Source: Dehalococcoidales bacterium (GTDB taxonomy: Bacteria; Chloroflexota; Dehalococcoidia; Dehalococcoidales; RBG-16-60-22). Taken from it: 5,295 nucleotides of DNA. Shown here piece after piece: positions 1 through 5,295 of this stretch. The notes below the pieces were generated by a model, which worked only from the letters and a program-made list of their open reading frames with translations, was not told the DNA's origin and made no database searches. The stretch is from assembly GCA_030615475.1 (NCBI GenBank), contig JAUWZF010000097.1, forward strand, positions 1 to 5,295, read 5' to 3'. The first letter of the stretch is position 1. Every line of letters starts with the position of its first letter. A program made the position numbers and the translations under genes.

Positions 1-2
1 GA

Positions 3-1010
3 CTGGGGCGGCGAGAGTTTTTAAAAGGTATTACCTTCTTAGGGGGGCTGGCCTTAATATCCTGCTTCATACCGTCCTGCCTGCGTAAAGAGGAGACTGT
101 TATGACCAAGATAAGCCTGGTGCGCACCATGAATAGAACCGGAGGCGTTCGCCAGGCCGTGGAATTACTCGGGACTAACCCCGTTAAGGGCAAGGCGGTA
201 GTGCTTAAGCCGAACTTCAATACGGCCGACCCCGCCCCCGGCTCCACCCATAACGATACCCTGCGCTCCCTGGTTCTAATCCTCCAGGAAATGGGAGTTA
301 CGGGAATCACGCTGGCCGAACGGAGCGGCCCCGGCGATACCACCCATCACATCATGGAAACAAAGGGTGTCTTGCATATGGCCAAAGAGCTTGGCTTCGA
401 TATTGTAAACCTTCAGGAGATGGACAAAGACGGGTGGGTTCTCATACGTCCCGAGGGCAGCCACTGGAAAGACGGCTTCCTGTTTCCCAGGATTTACCAG
501 GAGGCGGAGTCCATCGTGCAGACGTGCTGCCTCAAGACGCACCAGTTCGGCGGGCACTTTACGCTGTCGTTAAAGTGTTCCGTGGGCATGGTGCCGCCGG
601 GCCTGGGACCGGGAGGCGACTACCCCTACATGAACGAACTGCACACCTCGCCGTACCAGCGGCAGATGATTGCCGAGATTAACACGGCCTATTCGCCGGA
701 CCTCGTCGTCATGGACGGAGTCGAAGCCTTCGTCGATGGCGGGCCTCATATCGGCAAGCGGGTAAACGCCAACGTCATGCTGGCCGGCACAGACCGTGTC
801 GCTATCGATGCCGTGGGCGTCGCCATCCTGCGATTGCTGGGCACCACCCCCGAGGTAAGCCGGGGAAAAATCTTCGAGCAGGACCAGATTGCCCGGGCGG
901 CGGAACTGGGGCTGGGGATTACCTCGGCCGACCAGATTGAAATCGTCACCGGCGACGCCGCAAGCGAGGAATTTGCTAATGATGTAAGGGAAGTCCTCGC
1001 CAAGGGTTAA
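3..1010 (+). CDS. DUF362 domain protein, Tat-exported lipoprotein, 5' end outside window
   Basis: The reading frame is open from the window edge. Its upstream part (bases 3-101) reads LGRREFLKGITFLGG, then LALISC. That is a twin-arginine motif (RREFLK), a hydrophobic stretch, and a lipobox (LISC, Cys codon 63-65). The protein therefore probably starts just left of the window and is anchored outside the cytoplasm. Counting from the internal Met at 102, the body shows DUF362 hallmarks: a KPNFNTADP loop (36-44), QTCCLKTHQFGGHFTLSLK (140-158), DGVEAFVDGGP (205-215) and LAGTDRVAIDAVG (227-239). DUF362 (Pfam PF04015) has no settled biochemical role; many members carry ferredoxin-type clusters, but no CxxC series is present here. 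The ATG at 102 has an AGGAG at 91-95, which explains why a gene caller might choose it, but those bases also encode Glu-Glu of the longer protein. Family assignment is firm, function unknown. Confidence 0.88.
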   Translation: MGRREFLKGITFLGGLALISCFIPSCLRKEETVMTKISLVRTMNRTGGVRQAVELLGTNPVKGKAVVLKPNFNTADPAPGSTHNDTLRSLVLILQEMGVTGITLAERSGPGDTTHHIMETKGVLHMAKELGFDIVNLQEMDKDGWVLIRPEGSHWKDGFLFPRIYQEAESIVQTCCLKTHQFGGHFTLSLKCSVGMVPPGLGPGGDYPYMNELHTSPYQRQMIAEINTAYSPDLVVMDGVEAFVDGGPHIGKRVNANVMLAGTDRVAIDAVGVAILRLLGTTPEVSRGKIFEQDQIARAAELGLGITSADQIEIVTGDAASEEFANDVREVLAKG

Positions 1011-1062
1011 GCGTCTCTTATGAAGACTGGACAGTAATGATTGAGGCTGGAGAAACAAGCCC

Positions 1063-1608
1063 GTGGGATTTCTTGACTTAATAAAACACAGGAAGAGTGT
1101 CCGGGAATTTCTGGACATACCAGTAGAAAGAGAAAAGATTTTAACGTGTCTTGAAGCAGCACGTCTTTCCCCTTCAGCCTGCAATTCACAGCCCTGGAAA
1201 TTCATAATCGTCGATGACAAGCAGTTAAAGGACAATCTGTGCCAGGTTGCTTTTAAGGGTATCTACTTTATCAATGCTTTCTGCAAAATGGCACCGGTGA
1301 TTGTTGTCGTTATCTCCGAGAAGTCTAAATTTATCGCCAGAATCGGTGGCATGTTCCGAGGGACCAAATATTACCTCATAGATATCGGGATAGCCTGCGA
1401 ACATTTCGTATTACAGGCCGAAGATATGGGCCTCGGGACCTGCTGGATAGGCTGGTTCGATGAGCCGGCGGTAAAATCAGTACTTAACATTCCCCGCAAC
1501 AAGAAAATAGATATCCTGATAGCGCTAGGCTATTACGATAAGAAAAAACTTAAACCTGAACACGATAGGGAGCCACTGGAGAATATTTCGTCCTTCAATT
1601 CTTATTAA
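1063..1608 (+). CDS. nitroreductase family protein (FMN-dependent oxidoreductase)
   Basis: This 181-residue protein has the compact nitroreductase fold signature. An N-terminal RKSVREF motif (10-16) and SPSACNSQPWKF (36-47) would contact the FMN phosphate and ring. GIACEHFVLQAEDMGLGTCW (109-128) is the conserved helix and turn before the second FMN-binding segment, and IALGYY (153-158) closes the core. Members reduce nitroaromatics, quinones, flavins or enones with NAD(P)H, and the physiological substrate cannot be read from sequence. The start is GTG: an in-frame stop at 1042-1044 leaves no other start upstream, and GGAG (1049-1052) sits 10 bases before it. It follows the DUF362 gene by 52 bases with no visible terminator, so co-transcription is possible. 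Its codons are clearly more AT-rich than those of the neighbours on both sides, which hints at a separate origin. The cytoplasm is the likely location, as no signal peptide is seen. Confidence 0.9.
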   Translation: MGFLDLIKHRKSVREFLDIPVEREKILTCLEAARLSPSACNSQPWKFIIVDDKQLKDNLCQVAFKGIYFINAFCKMAPVIVVVISEKSKFIARIGGMFRGTKYYLIDIGIACEHFVLQAEDMGLGTCWIGWFDEPAVKSVLNIPRNKKIDILIALGYYDKKKLKPEHDREPLENISSFNSY

Positions 1609-1670
1609 TTCCAGAATCCTCTTATAAAGCGCACCACCCTAATCTCCGTAACTACTTTCCGTAAACCCCT

Positions 1671-1699
1671 TTGCTTCTCAGGACTCTTTAGGCTACAAT
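1671..1699 (+). promoter_or_regulatory. sigma-70-type promoter for the yifB/comM-like gene
   Basis: TTGCTT (1671-1676) and TACAAT (1694-1699) are separated by 17 bases, the optimal spacing. The -10 box matches the consensus at 5 of 6 positions, the -35 box at 3 of 6. Transcription would start near 1706, giving a short leader of about 18 bases that contains the AGAGGA ribosome binding site (1709-1714) before the ATG at 1724. No operator-like repeat is seen. Inferred from sequence only. Confidence 0.5.
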
Positions 1700-1723
1700 G
1701 AGACGCAAAGAGGAAAACGTTCT

Positions 1724-3244
1724 ATGCTGGCCAAAGTAAGAAGCGGCGCTATCGTGGGGCTGGACGGGGCTATCGTGGAAGTCGAGGTGGATATTTCGTC
1801 CGGCCTGCCCGCGTTCATGATCGTCGGCCTGCCGGACGCCGCCGTCCAGGAAGCCAAGGAACGCGTCCGCGCCGCCATACGCAACTCCGGCGGCACTTTC
1901 CCCATGAAACGCATCGTCGTCAACCTGGCGCCGGCCGACCTTAAAAAGGCGGGGCCCGCCTACGACCTGCCGATAGCTGTCGGCATACTGCTGAGTTCCG
2001 AGCAGGTCAGCGCCGATATTGCCGATACCATGTTACTCGGTGAGCTTTCCCTAGACGGCGGTCTGCGCCATACCAACGGCATATTGCCGCTGGTGGCCCT
2101 CGCCCACGAGGAAAAAATACCCACCGTTATCGTGCCCGAGGCCGACGCCGGCGAAGCGTCCCTGATAGAGGGCGTGAAAGTCATCCCCATGTCTTCACTA
2201 TCCCAGATGGTCGGTTATTTACAGGGAGAGATATCTATTCCGGAATATAAGCCGGAGACGATTCCCGACCGTGCCTCGCCGCTGATGAATATCACCGACC
2301 TGGCCCATATCAAGGGACAGGAACACGTCAAGCGCGCCCTGGAGGTGGCCGCCGCCGGAGGGCACAACATGATAATGTGCGGACCGCCGGGCAGCGGCAA
2401 GACTTTACTGGCCCGTTCCCTCCCCTCCATACTGCCGCCGATGACCAACGACGAAGCCCTGGAAGTCACCAAGATTTACAGCGTCAGCGGCCTGCTCCCC
2501 TCGGATACCCCCATGGTCAGGCAGCGTCCCTTCCGCTCGCCCCACTACACCATCTCCAACGCCGGACTGGTGGGCGGGGGGCACTGGCCCAAGCCGGGGG
2601 AGATAAGCCTCAGCCACCGCGGCGTTCTCTTCCTCGACGAATTGCTGGAGTTCGGGCATTCCCTGCTGGAAGTGCTGCGCCAGCCACTGGAGGACAAGGT
2701 CGTTACTATCAGTCGCGCCCAGGGGAGGGTCACTTTCCCGGCCAGCTTTATGCTGGTGGGAGCCATGAACCCGTGCCCCTGCGGCTACTACGGCGACCCA
2801 TTCCACAAGTGCACCTGCCCGTCCAGCCTGGTCTCCCGGTACCAGAGGCGCATCAGCGGGCCTTTTATCGACCGCGTAGATATCTTCGTGGAGGTGCCGC
2901 ACATCGACTACGAGAAGCTGACGGACGACCGGCTGGGAGAGACCTCGGAGAAGGTGCAGTCCAGGGTTACCACCGCCCGCGCCCGCCAGCTAAAACGCTT
3001 TAAGGGAACGAGATTGACCAGCAACGCCGAGATGACACCCGCCGAGATACGAGAGTTATGTCATGTAGAGGACGCGGCACAGAGTCTGCTTCAAGCGGCC
3101 ATGAAACAGCTTTACTTTTCTGCCCGAGCTTTTCATCGCGTTCTCAAGCTGGCGCTCACCATCGCCGACCTGGAAAACTCGGATATCATTAAAGCCCACC
3201 ACGTGGCCGAGGCCATTCAATATCGACCGAGAAGGACGGAGTAG
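1724..3244 (+). CDS. yifB: YifB/ComM family Mg-chelatase-like AAA+ ATPase
   Basis: The 506-residue protein has the usual full length and domain order of the YifB/ComM family. The N-terminal Lon-protease-like (ChlI) domain starts MLAKVRSGAIVGLDG and contains GLPAFMIVGLPDAAVQEAKE and LAPADLKKAGPAYDLPIA (roughly 1-170). The AAA+ core carries Walker A GPPGSGKT (220-227), Walker B VLFLDEL (301-307), a sensor-1 MNPCPCG (348-354) and SGPFIDRVDI (378-387). The C-terminal helical domain ends SARAFHRVLKLALTIADLE...AEAIQYR. Cysteines 351, 353, 363 and 365 form a CxC-CxC cluster that is typical of the family and could bind zinc. ComM proteins of naturally competent bacteria act as hexameric branch-migration helicases during integration of incoming DNA; in other bacteria the role is less clear. 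AGAGGA lies 9 bases before the ATG. A promoter just upstream and another just downstream suggest a single-gene unit. Confidence 0.96.
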   Translation: MLAKVRSGAIVGLDGAIVEVEVDISSGLPAFMIVGLPDAAVQEAKERVRAAIRNSGGTFPMKRIVVNLAPADLKKAGPAYDLPIAVGILLSSEQVSADIADTMLLGELSLDGGLRHTNGILPLVALAHEEKIPTVIVPEADAGEASLIEGVKVIPMSSLSQMVGYLQGEISIPEYKPETIPDRASPLMNITDLAHIKGQEHVKRALEVAAAGGHNMIMCGPPGSGKTLLARSLPSILPPMTNDEALEVTKIYSVSGLLPSDTPMVRQRPFRSPHYTISNAGLVGGGHWPKPGEISLSHRGVLFLDELLEFGHSLLEVLRQPLEDKVVTISRAQGRVTFPASFMLVGAMNPCPCGYYGDPFHKCTCPSSLVSRYQRRISGPFIDRVDIFVEVPHIDYEKLTDDRLGETSEKVQSRVTTARARQLKRFKGTRLTSNAEMTPAEIRELCHVEDAAQSLLQAAMKQLYFSARAFHRVLKLALTIADLENSDIIKAHHVAEAIQYRPRRTE

Positions 3245-3288
3245 ACCGACCCCGGTAACTTATCACGTCAACCCCCTATTTGATTTAC

Positions 3289-3318
3289 TTGGCACTTCCC
3301 GATATGGTGTGGTATGCT
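3289..3318 (+). promoter_or_regulatory. promoter for the small lipoprotein gene
   Basis: TTGGCA (3289-3294) and TATGCT (3313-3318) are 18 bases apart, and a TGG directly before the -10 box makes it an extended -10 element. The matches to consensus are 5 of 6 and 4 of 6. Transcription would begin about 3325, close to the AAAAGG/AGGT ribosome binding region (3324-3334) and the ATG at 3341. Inferred from sequence only. Confidence 0.45.
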
Positions 3319-3340
3319 AATTTAAAAGGCAGGTAATACC

Positions 3341-3847
3341 ATGAAACATTTCACCATAAAGAAAAAAGTGCTTAAACTCATCTTCATTATTGCCATGCTG
3401 GCAGCCCTGCTCGTGGCAGTTACCTCGTGCGAAGAGTTGGGGTTCCCCTCCGCCACGCCCCAGGAGACGCCGGAACCGGAACCAGTCAAGACGGTTAGTT
3501 CGACGGCCGTCAACTCCAGAGACGCCGCCATACTGTCGGTCTACCAGCGACTGCTTGACCTGGCCGGGGGCTACGACGCCAAGATGTACCTCTCCGATTT
3601 CTATACCACCTGCGATAACTGGACTGCGAAGTCGGACTATTTCAAAGACGGTTCCGGCACCTGGCATGTTACGGTTGACATGACCGCGGCCGAGGAGTGG
3701 GCGTTTCGCCCCTACTGGCAGCAGGCCAGCTGGCTCGTCTTCAAAGACGGAAAGGTAATACCTTCCAACCTTTTCCGGGCCAACGCGCTGAGAATTGAGG
3801 CCGACCTTCAGGCCCTAAGCCCCAATCCAAAAGCGGAACAGGACTAA
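3341..3847 (+). CDS. predicted lipoprotein of unknown function
   Basis: This 168-residue protein starts with a lysine-rich n-region (MKHFTIKKKVLK), a hydrophobic helix (13-26) and a lipobox VTSC with the acylated cysteine at 30. It is therefore expected to be processed by signal peptidase II and held at the outer face of the cytoplasmic membrane. A Pro/Glu/Thr-rich linker follows (about 36-50, with PEPEP). A compact domain of about 110 residues comes next; it is rich in aromatic residues (for example YFKDGSGTWHV, EEWAFRPYWQQASWLVFKDGK) and ends in a short charged tail. I do not recognise the domain. Its WxVFKDGKV pattern resembles the strand-turn-strand of small mixed alpha/beta lipoprotein domains, but this is only an impression. 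The ATG has AGGT 6 bases upstream. It has its own apparent promoter, and the regulated cupin promoter follows, so it is probably a separate transcript. Confidence 0.82.
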   Translation: MKHFTIKKKVLKLIFIIAMLAALLVAVTSCEELGFPSATPQETPEPEPVKTVSSTAVNSRDAAILSVYQRLLDLAGGYDAKMYLSDFYTTCDNWTAKSDYFKDGSGTWHVTVDMTAAEEWAFRPYWQQASWLVFKDGKVIPSNLFRANALRIEADLQALSPNPKAEQD

Positions 3848-3856
3848 CGGTGTCTG

Positions 3857-3879
3857 TTTCATGTGATGAAATTATCACA
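3857..3879. promoter_or_regulatory. two overlapping inverted repeats, candidate operator
   Basis: Two perfect dyads share bases: TTTCAT-GTG-ATGAAA (3857-3871) and TGTGAT-GAAATT-ATCACA (3862-3879). The second reaches into the proposed -35 box of the cupin promoter. The TGTGA...TCACA half-sites resemble those of CRP/FNR-family regulators, but the gap between them is 8 bases instead of the usual 6, so the binding protein is uncertain. There is no run of T residues and the stems are AT-rich, so this does not look like a terminator. Confidence 0.45.
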
Positions 3880-3901
3880 GATTGCGAACGAGGTGTATAA
3901 T
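3872..3901 (+). promoter_or_regulatory. promoter of the cupin gene array
   Basis: TATAAT (3896-3901) is a perfect -10 box. TTATCA (3872-3877) is a 4 of 6 match to the -35 consensus at 18-base spacing, and it lies inside the right arm of the adjacent dyad. Transcription would start near 3908 and produce a leader of about 70 bases, poor in G and without obvious secondary structure, before the cupin at 3979. A weaker TATAAA at 3948-3953 lacks a matching -35 box. Confidence 0.5.
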
Positions 3902-3960
3902 CAGTCCAGTAAAACCGGCAAAACACCATCAATAACCCCAAATCGCTTATAAATATTCCG

Positions 3961-3978
3961 AAAGGAGCGTGGTAGAAA
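3961..3978 (+). promoter_or_regulatory. ribosome binding site of first cupin gene
   Basis: AAAGGAG (3961-3967) is a strong Shine-Dalgarno match but lies 11 bases before the ATG at 3979. The following GGTAGAAA recurs in closely similar form before the next two cupin genes. Confidence 0.7.
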
Positions 3979-4437
3979 ATGCCTGAAATCGACCATGAAA
4001 AATACCTCGTCAGGAAACCCGTTTACGAGGTCGGCGTCCAGGCAGTCGGCAAGCACAAAGGCCACCAGGTGCCCTCGATGACGTATATGAGCAACGCCCT
4101 CGTGCCCGGAAGCAACACCTACGTTGAAATCAGCTGGATATATGACGTTCCAACACCGAACCCGTACGTCTACGAGCATGCCCACAACTACGACGAGATT
4201 GTCCTGCATATCGGCAGCGACCCCGATAATCCCGAAGCCCTCGGGGGTGAAATGGAAATTTGCGTCGGCGGGCAGCCTCTCGCCTTCGACAGGACGACGG
4301 CCCTCTTCCTGCCCAGGGGCACCAAGCACGGCCCTTTGACCTGGAAAAAGGTCACCCGCCCCCACCTGGAGATGACCATTATGCTCGGCTGCGGCGACTT
4401 CGCCCTGGCCAGCCCGGGGAGAAATCCTAACAAGTAA
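3979..4437 (+). CDS. cupin domain protein, first of tandem array
   Basis: The 152-residue protein is a single small cupin. Motif 1 is HAHNYDEIVLHIG (67-79), with metal-ligand positions His67, His69 and Glu73. Motif 2 is FLPRGTKHGPL (110-120), with His117 as the fourth ligand. The complete set predicts a bound divalent metal in the beta-barrel. An N-terminal HEKYLV (6-11) and LGGEMEI (88-94) between the motifs are also shared with the next gene. From 66 to 120 it aligns with that neighbour without gaps, 20 of 55 residues identical. No signal peptide is seen, so it is likely cytoplasmic. The cupin superfamily includes dioxygenases, isomerases, decarboxylases and non-enzymatic binders, and nothing here fixes the reaction. 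The ATG is supported by AAAGGAG. It heads the array behind an apparently regulated promoter. Confidence 0.88.
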   Translation: MPEIDHEKYLVRKPVYEVGVQAVGKHKGHQVPSMTYMSNALVPGSNTYVEISWIYDVPTPNPYVYEHAHNYDEIVLHIGSDPDNPEALGGEMEICVGGQPLAFDRTTALFLPRGTKHGPLTWKKVTRPHLEMTIMLGCGDFALASPGRNPNK

Positions 4438-4506
4438 ACGGCACCCGTATCCAAGCAAGCTGTGTTAATCTGCCGGCGACTATGATGAAATGGAGATACA
4501 TAACAA

Positions 4507-4525
4507 AAAGGAGGGGTGGTAAAAA
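4507..4525 (+). promoter_or_regulatory. ribosome binding site fixing the GTG start of second cupin
   Basis: AAAGGAGG (4507-4514) is an almost ideal Shine-Dalgarno, 11 bases before GTG at 4526. The GGTAAAAAGTG context copies that of the first cupin gene (GGTAGAAAATG), which supports the GTG as the true start. Confidence 0.72.
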
Positions 4526-4972
4526 GTGGCTGAATTAAAACATGCGAAATACATTGTCACCGATGTAAAACAAGACATGATGCTTCCTCAATACCGAATC
4601 GGCGCTTTAGAAGCGCAGAAGAGGCCTGCCAAACAATCGACCCGCGTGATGTGGTTAGACGATGAGGTTGTTCCCGGCGCCTTCTATACGGAATGTGTCT
4701 GGTTCCTGCCGGGGATGGGGTCCGAGCAGGTTAAAGTTGAAGCTCATGCCCACTCTTTTAACGAAATCATATCGTTCTTCGGAACCAACTATAAAGACCT
4801 GCATGATTTAGGCGGTGAAGTCGAGTTATGGCTGGAAGACGAGAAAATCATCATGACCAGGACTTTCCTGGCCTTTGTACCGGCAGGAATGAAGCACTGC
4901 CCGTTGATTATCAGGAGAGTGGACACGCCCATTTTTCACTTTACGGTGGGAACCGGGAAAGAGTACGGTTAA
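4526..4972 (+). CDS. cupin domain protein, second of tandem array
   Basis: This 148-residue paralogue of the preceding gene begins with GTG. Residues HAKYIV (6-11) match the N-terminal signature of the first cupin. Motif 1 is HAHSFNEIISFFG (74-86), with His74, His76 and Glu80. LGGEVEL follows (95-101), and motif 2 is FVPAGMKHCPL (117-127), with His124. All four metal-ligand positions are therefore present. The segment 40-62, containing EVVPGAFYTECVWF, is much closer to the third gene (15 of 23 identical) than to the first, so genes two and three are the more recent pair. An 88-base gap separates it from the first cupin; a TATGAT lies there but has no acceptable -35 box, so I infer read-through from the upstream promoter. 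Composition is somewhat more AT-rich than in the first cupin. Substrate and reaction are unknown. Confidence 0.88.
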   Translation: MAELKHAKYIVTDVKQDMMLPQYRIGALEAQKRPAKQSTRVMWLDDEVVPGAFYTECVWFLPGMGSEQVKVEAHAHSFNEIISFFGTNYKDLHDLGGEVELWLEDEKIIMTRTFLAFVPAGMKHCPLIIRRVDTPIFHFTVGTGKEYG

Positions 4973-5018
4973 AGAATACAATACAACTATCTTGAATTCA
5001 TATAACCAAATCACAAAG

Positions 5019-5034
5019 AAAGGAAAGGGTAAAA
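5019..5034 (+). promoter_or_regulatory. ribosome binding site of third cupin gene
   Basis: AAAGGAAAGGG (5019-5029), followed by TAAAA, precedes the ATG at 5035. The GGTAAAAATG junction again resembles those of the first two cupin genes, although the Shine-Dalgarno core is weaker (AAAGGA). Confidence 0.6.
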
Positions 5035-5295
5035 ATGGGAAAATACGGCAAATATATCTGTACCGAATTGAAGCCAAACATCGAGCTGCCTGGATACAGG
5101 GCAGGCGAAAGAGCAAGGCTTGGGCAGGGAGAGGTGGGAGGCAAGCGCAGGTTCATGGAGCATGTCGTCTGGATAGACAGCGAGGTTATACCGGGCGCCT
5201 TCTACGCCGAAGCCGTCTGGTTCTGGCCACAGGCGATGAAGGACATGCCGCCGATGAGACCACTCACTCCCGAAGAAGCAAAGAAAAATCCGGTT
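5035..5295 (+). CDS. cupin-family paralogue, third of tandem array, 3' end outside window
   Basis: Only the first 87 codons are inside the window, open to the last base. The start MGKYGKYICTELK aligns with the second cupin (KYIVTDVK), followed by LPGYRAG against LPQYRIG. HVVWIDSEVIPGAFYAEAVWF (43-63) matches the second cupin's 40-60 closely. After Trp64-Pro65 the two diverge: the second cupin reaches its HAH metal motif about 12 residues later, whereas this protein runs through a Met/Pro/Glu-rich stretch (KDMPPMRPLTPEEAKKNPV) with no motif yet. It must therefore carry an insertion before the metal site, or lack that site. The metal-binding half is not visible, so the cupin call rests on similarity to its neighbour. 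The ATG is supported by a purine-rich leader, 62 bases after the second cupin. Confidence 0.78.
   Translation, partial: MGKYGKYICTELKPNIELPGYRAGERARLGQGEVGGKRRFMEHVVWIDSEVIPGAFYAEAVWFWPQAMKDMPPMRPLTPEEAKKNPV

Noticed and set aside
91..104. AGGAG plus ATG at 102 as the true start of the DUF362 gene
   Set aside because: The frame continues open upstream and encodes a convincing twin-arginine motif, hydrophobic stretch and lipobox, which is very unlikely by chance.
570..1235. Long reverse-strand open frame across the DUF362 and nitroreductase genes
   Set aside because: It lies antisense to two genes with clear family motifs, spans their junction, and its translation shows no recognisable domain.
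2774..2818. CxC-CxC cysteine cluster in YifB as an unusual insertion
   Set aside because: This cluster after the sensor-1 MNP is typical of the YifB/ComM family.
2377..3003. Open frames on both strands inside the yifB gene (also 2405-2902 reverse)
   Set aside because: They are Pro/Arg/Gly-rich by-products of GC-rich codons over the conserved AAA+ core.
3245..3256. ACCG-N4-CGGT dyad after yifB as a terminator
   Set aside because: The arms are only 4 bases long and no T tract follows.
3857..3871. Rho-independent terminator for the lipoprotein gene
   Set aside because: The stem is AT-rich with a 3-base loop and no T tract follows.
3862..3879. Classical CRP/FNR binding site
   Set aside because: The half-sites TGTGA and TCACA are separated by 8 bases, not the 6 required for the classical site. 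Kept only as a dyad of unknown binder.
3901..4458. 185-residue reverse-strand open frame over the first cupin gene
   Set aside because: It covers the whole cupin gene with its intact metal motifs and runs through the cupin leader region; no domain is recognisable.
4481..4486. TATGAT as a separate promoter for the second cupin
   Set aside because: No -35-like hexamer at 16-18 bases and no extended -10 element.

Overview
This window of about 5.3 kb reads as ordinary bacterial chromosome. All genes point rightward and are tightly packed, with no RNA gene, insertion sequence, CRISPR array or other mobile element visible. Starts are preceded by AGGAG-type ribosome binding sites and upstream regions carry sigma-70-like promoter boxes. 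The DUF362 gene encodes a Tat-exported lipoprotein, and most genes are GC-rich, apart from an AT-richer nitroreductase gene and the second cupin gene. Together with the gene mix (Tat DUF362 protein, small nitroreductase, YifB/ComM, short cupins), this is compatible with an anaerobic bacterium such as a member of the Dehalococcoidia (Chloroflexota). That assignment is an impression from protein style, not proof.

Layout. Left edge: a DUF362 protein whose frame runs open to the window edge and begins with a twin-arginine signal and lipobox, so the obvious internal ATG at 102 is probably not its start. Next, after 52 bases, comes a compact FMN nitroreductase-family protein of lower GC. A promoter (1671-1699) then precedes a full-length YifB/ComM-type AAA+ ATPase. 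A second promoter (3289-3318) precedes a small predicted lipoprotein of unknown function. From 3848 a regulated-looking promoter, with a perfect TATAAT and two overlapping dyads, leads into a tandem array of at least three short single-domain cupins (3979-4437, 4526-4972, and 5035 to the right edge, cut off). The first two cupins keep the complete His/His/Glu/His metal-ligand set. All three genes share a similar purine-rich leader.

How the genes fit together. YifB/ComM is a housekeeping or competence-associated DNA-processing ATPase, probably transcribed alone. The DUF362 and nitroreductase genes could form a redox-related pair, but nothing in the sequence ties their functions together. The cupin array is the most interesting part: diverged paralogues under one apparent control region suggest a metal-dependent enzyme set or multi-subunit oligomer of unknown substrate.
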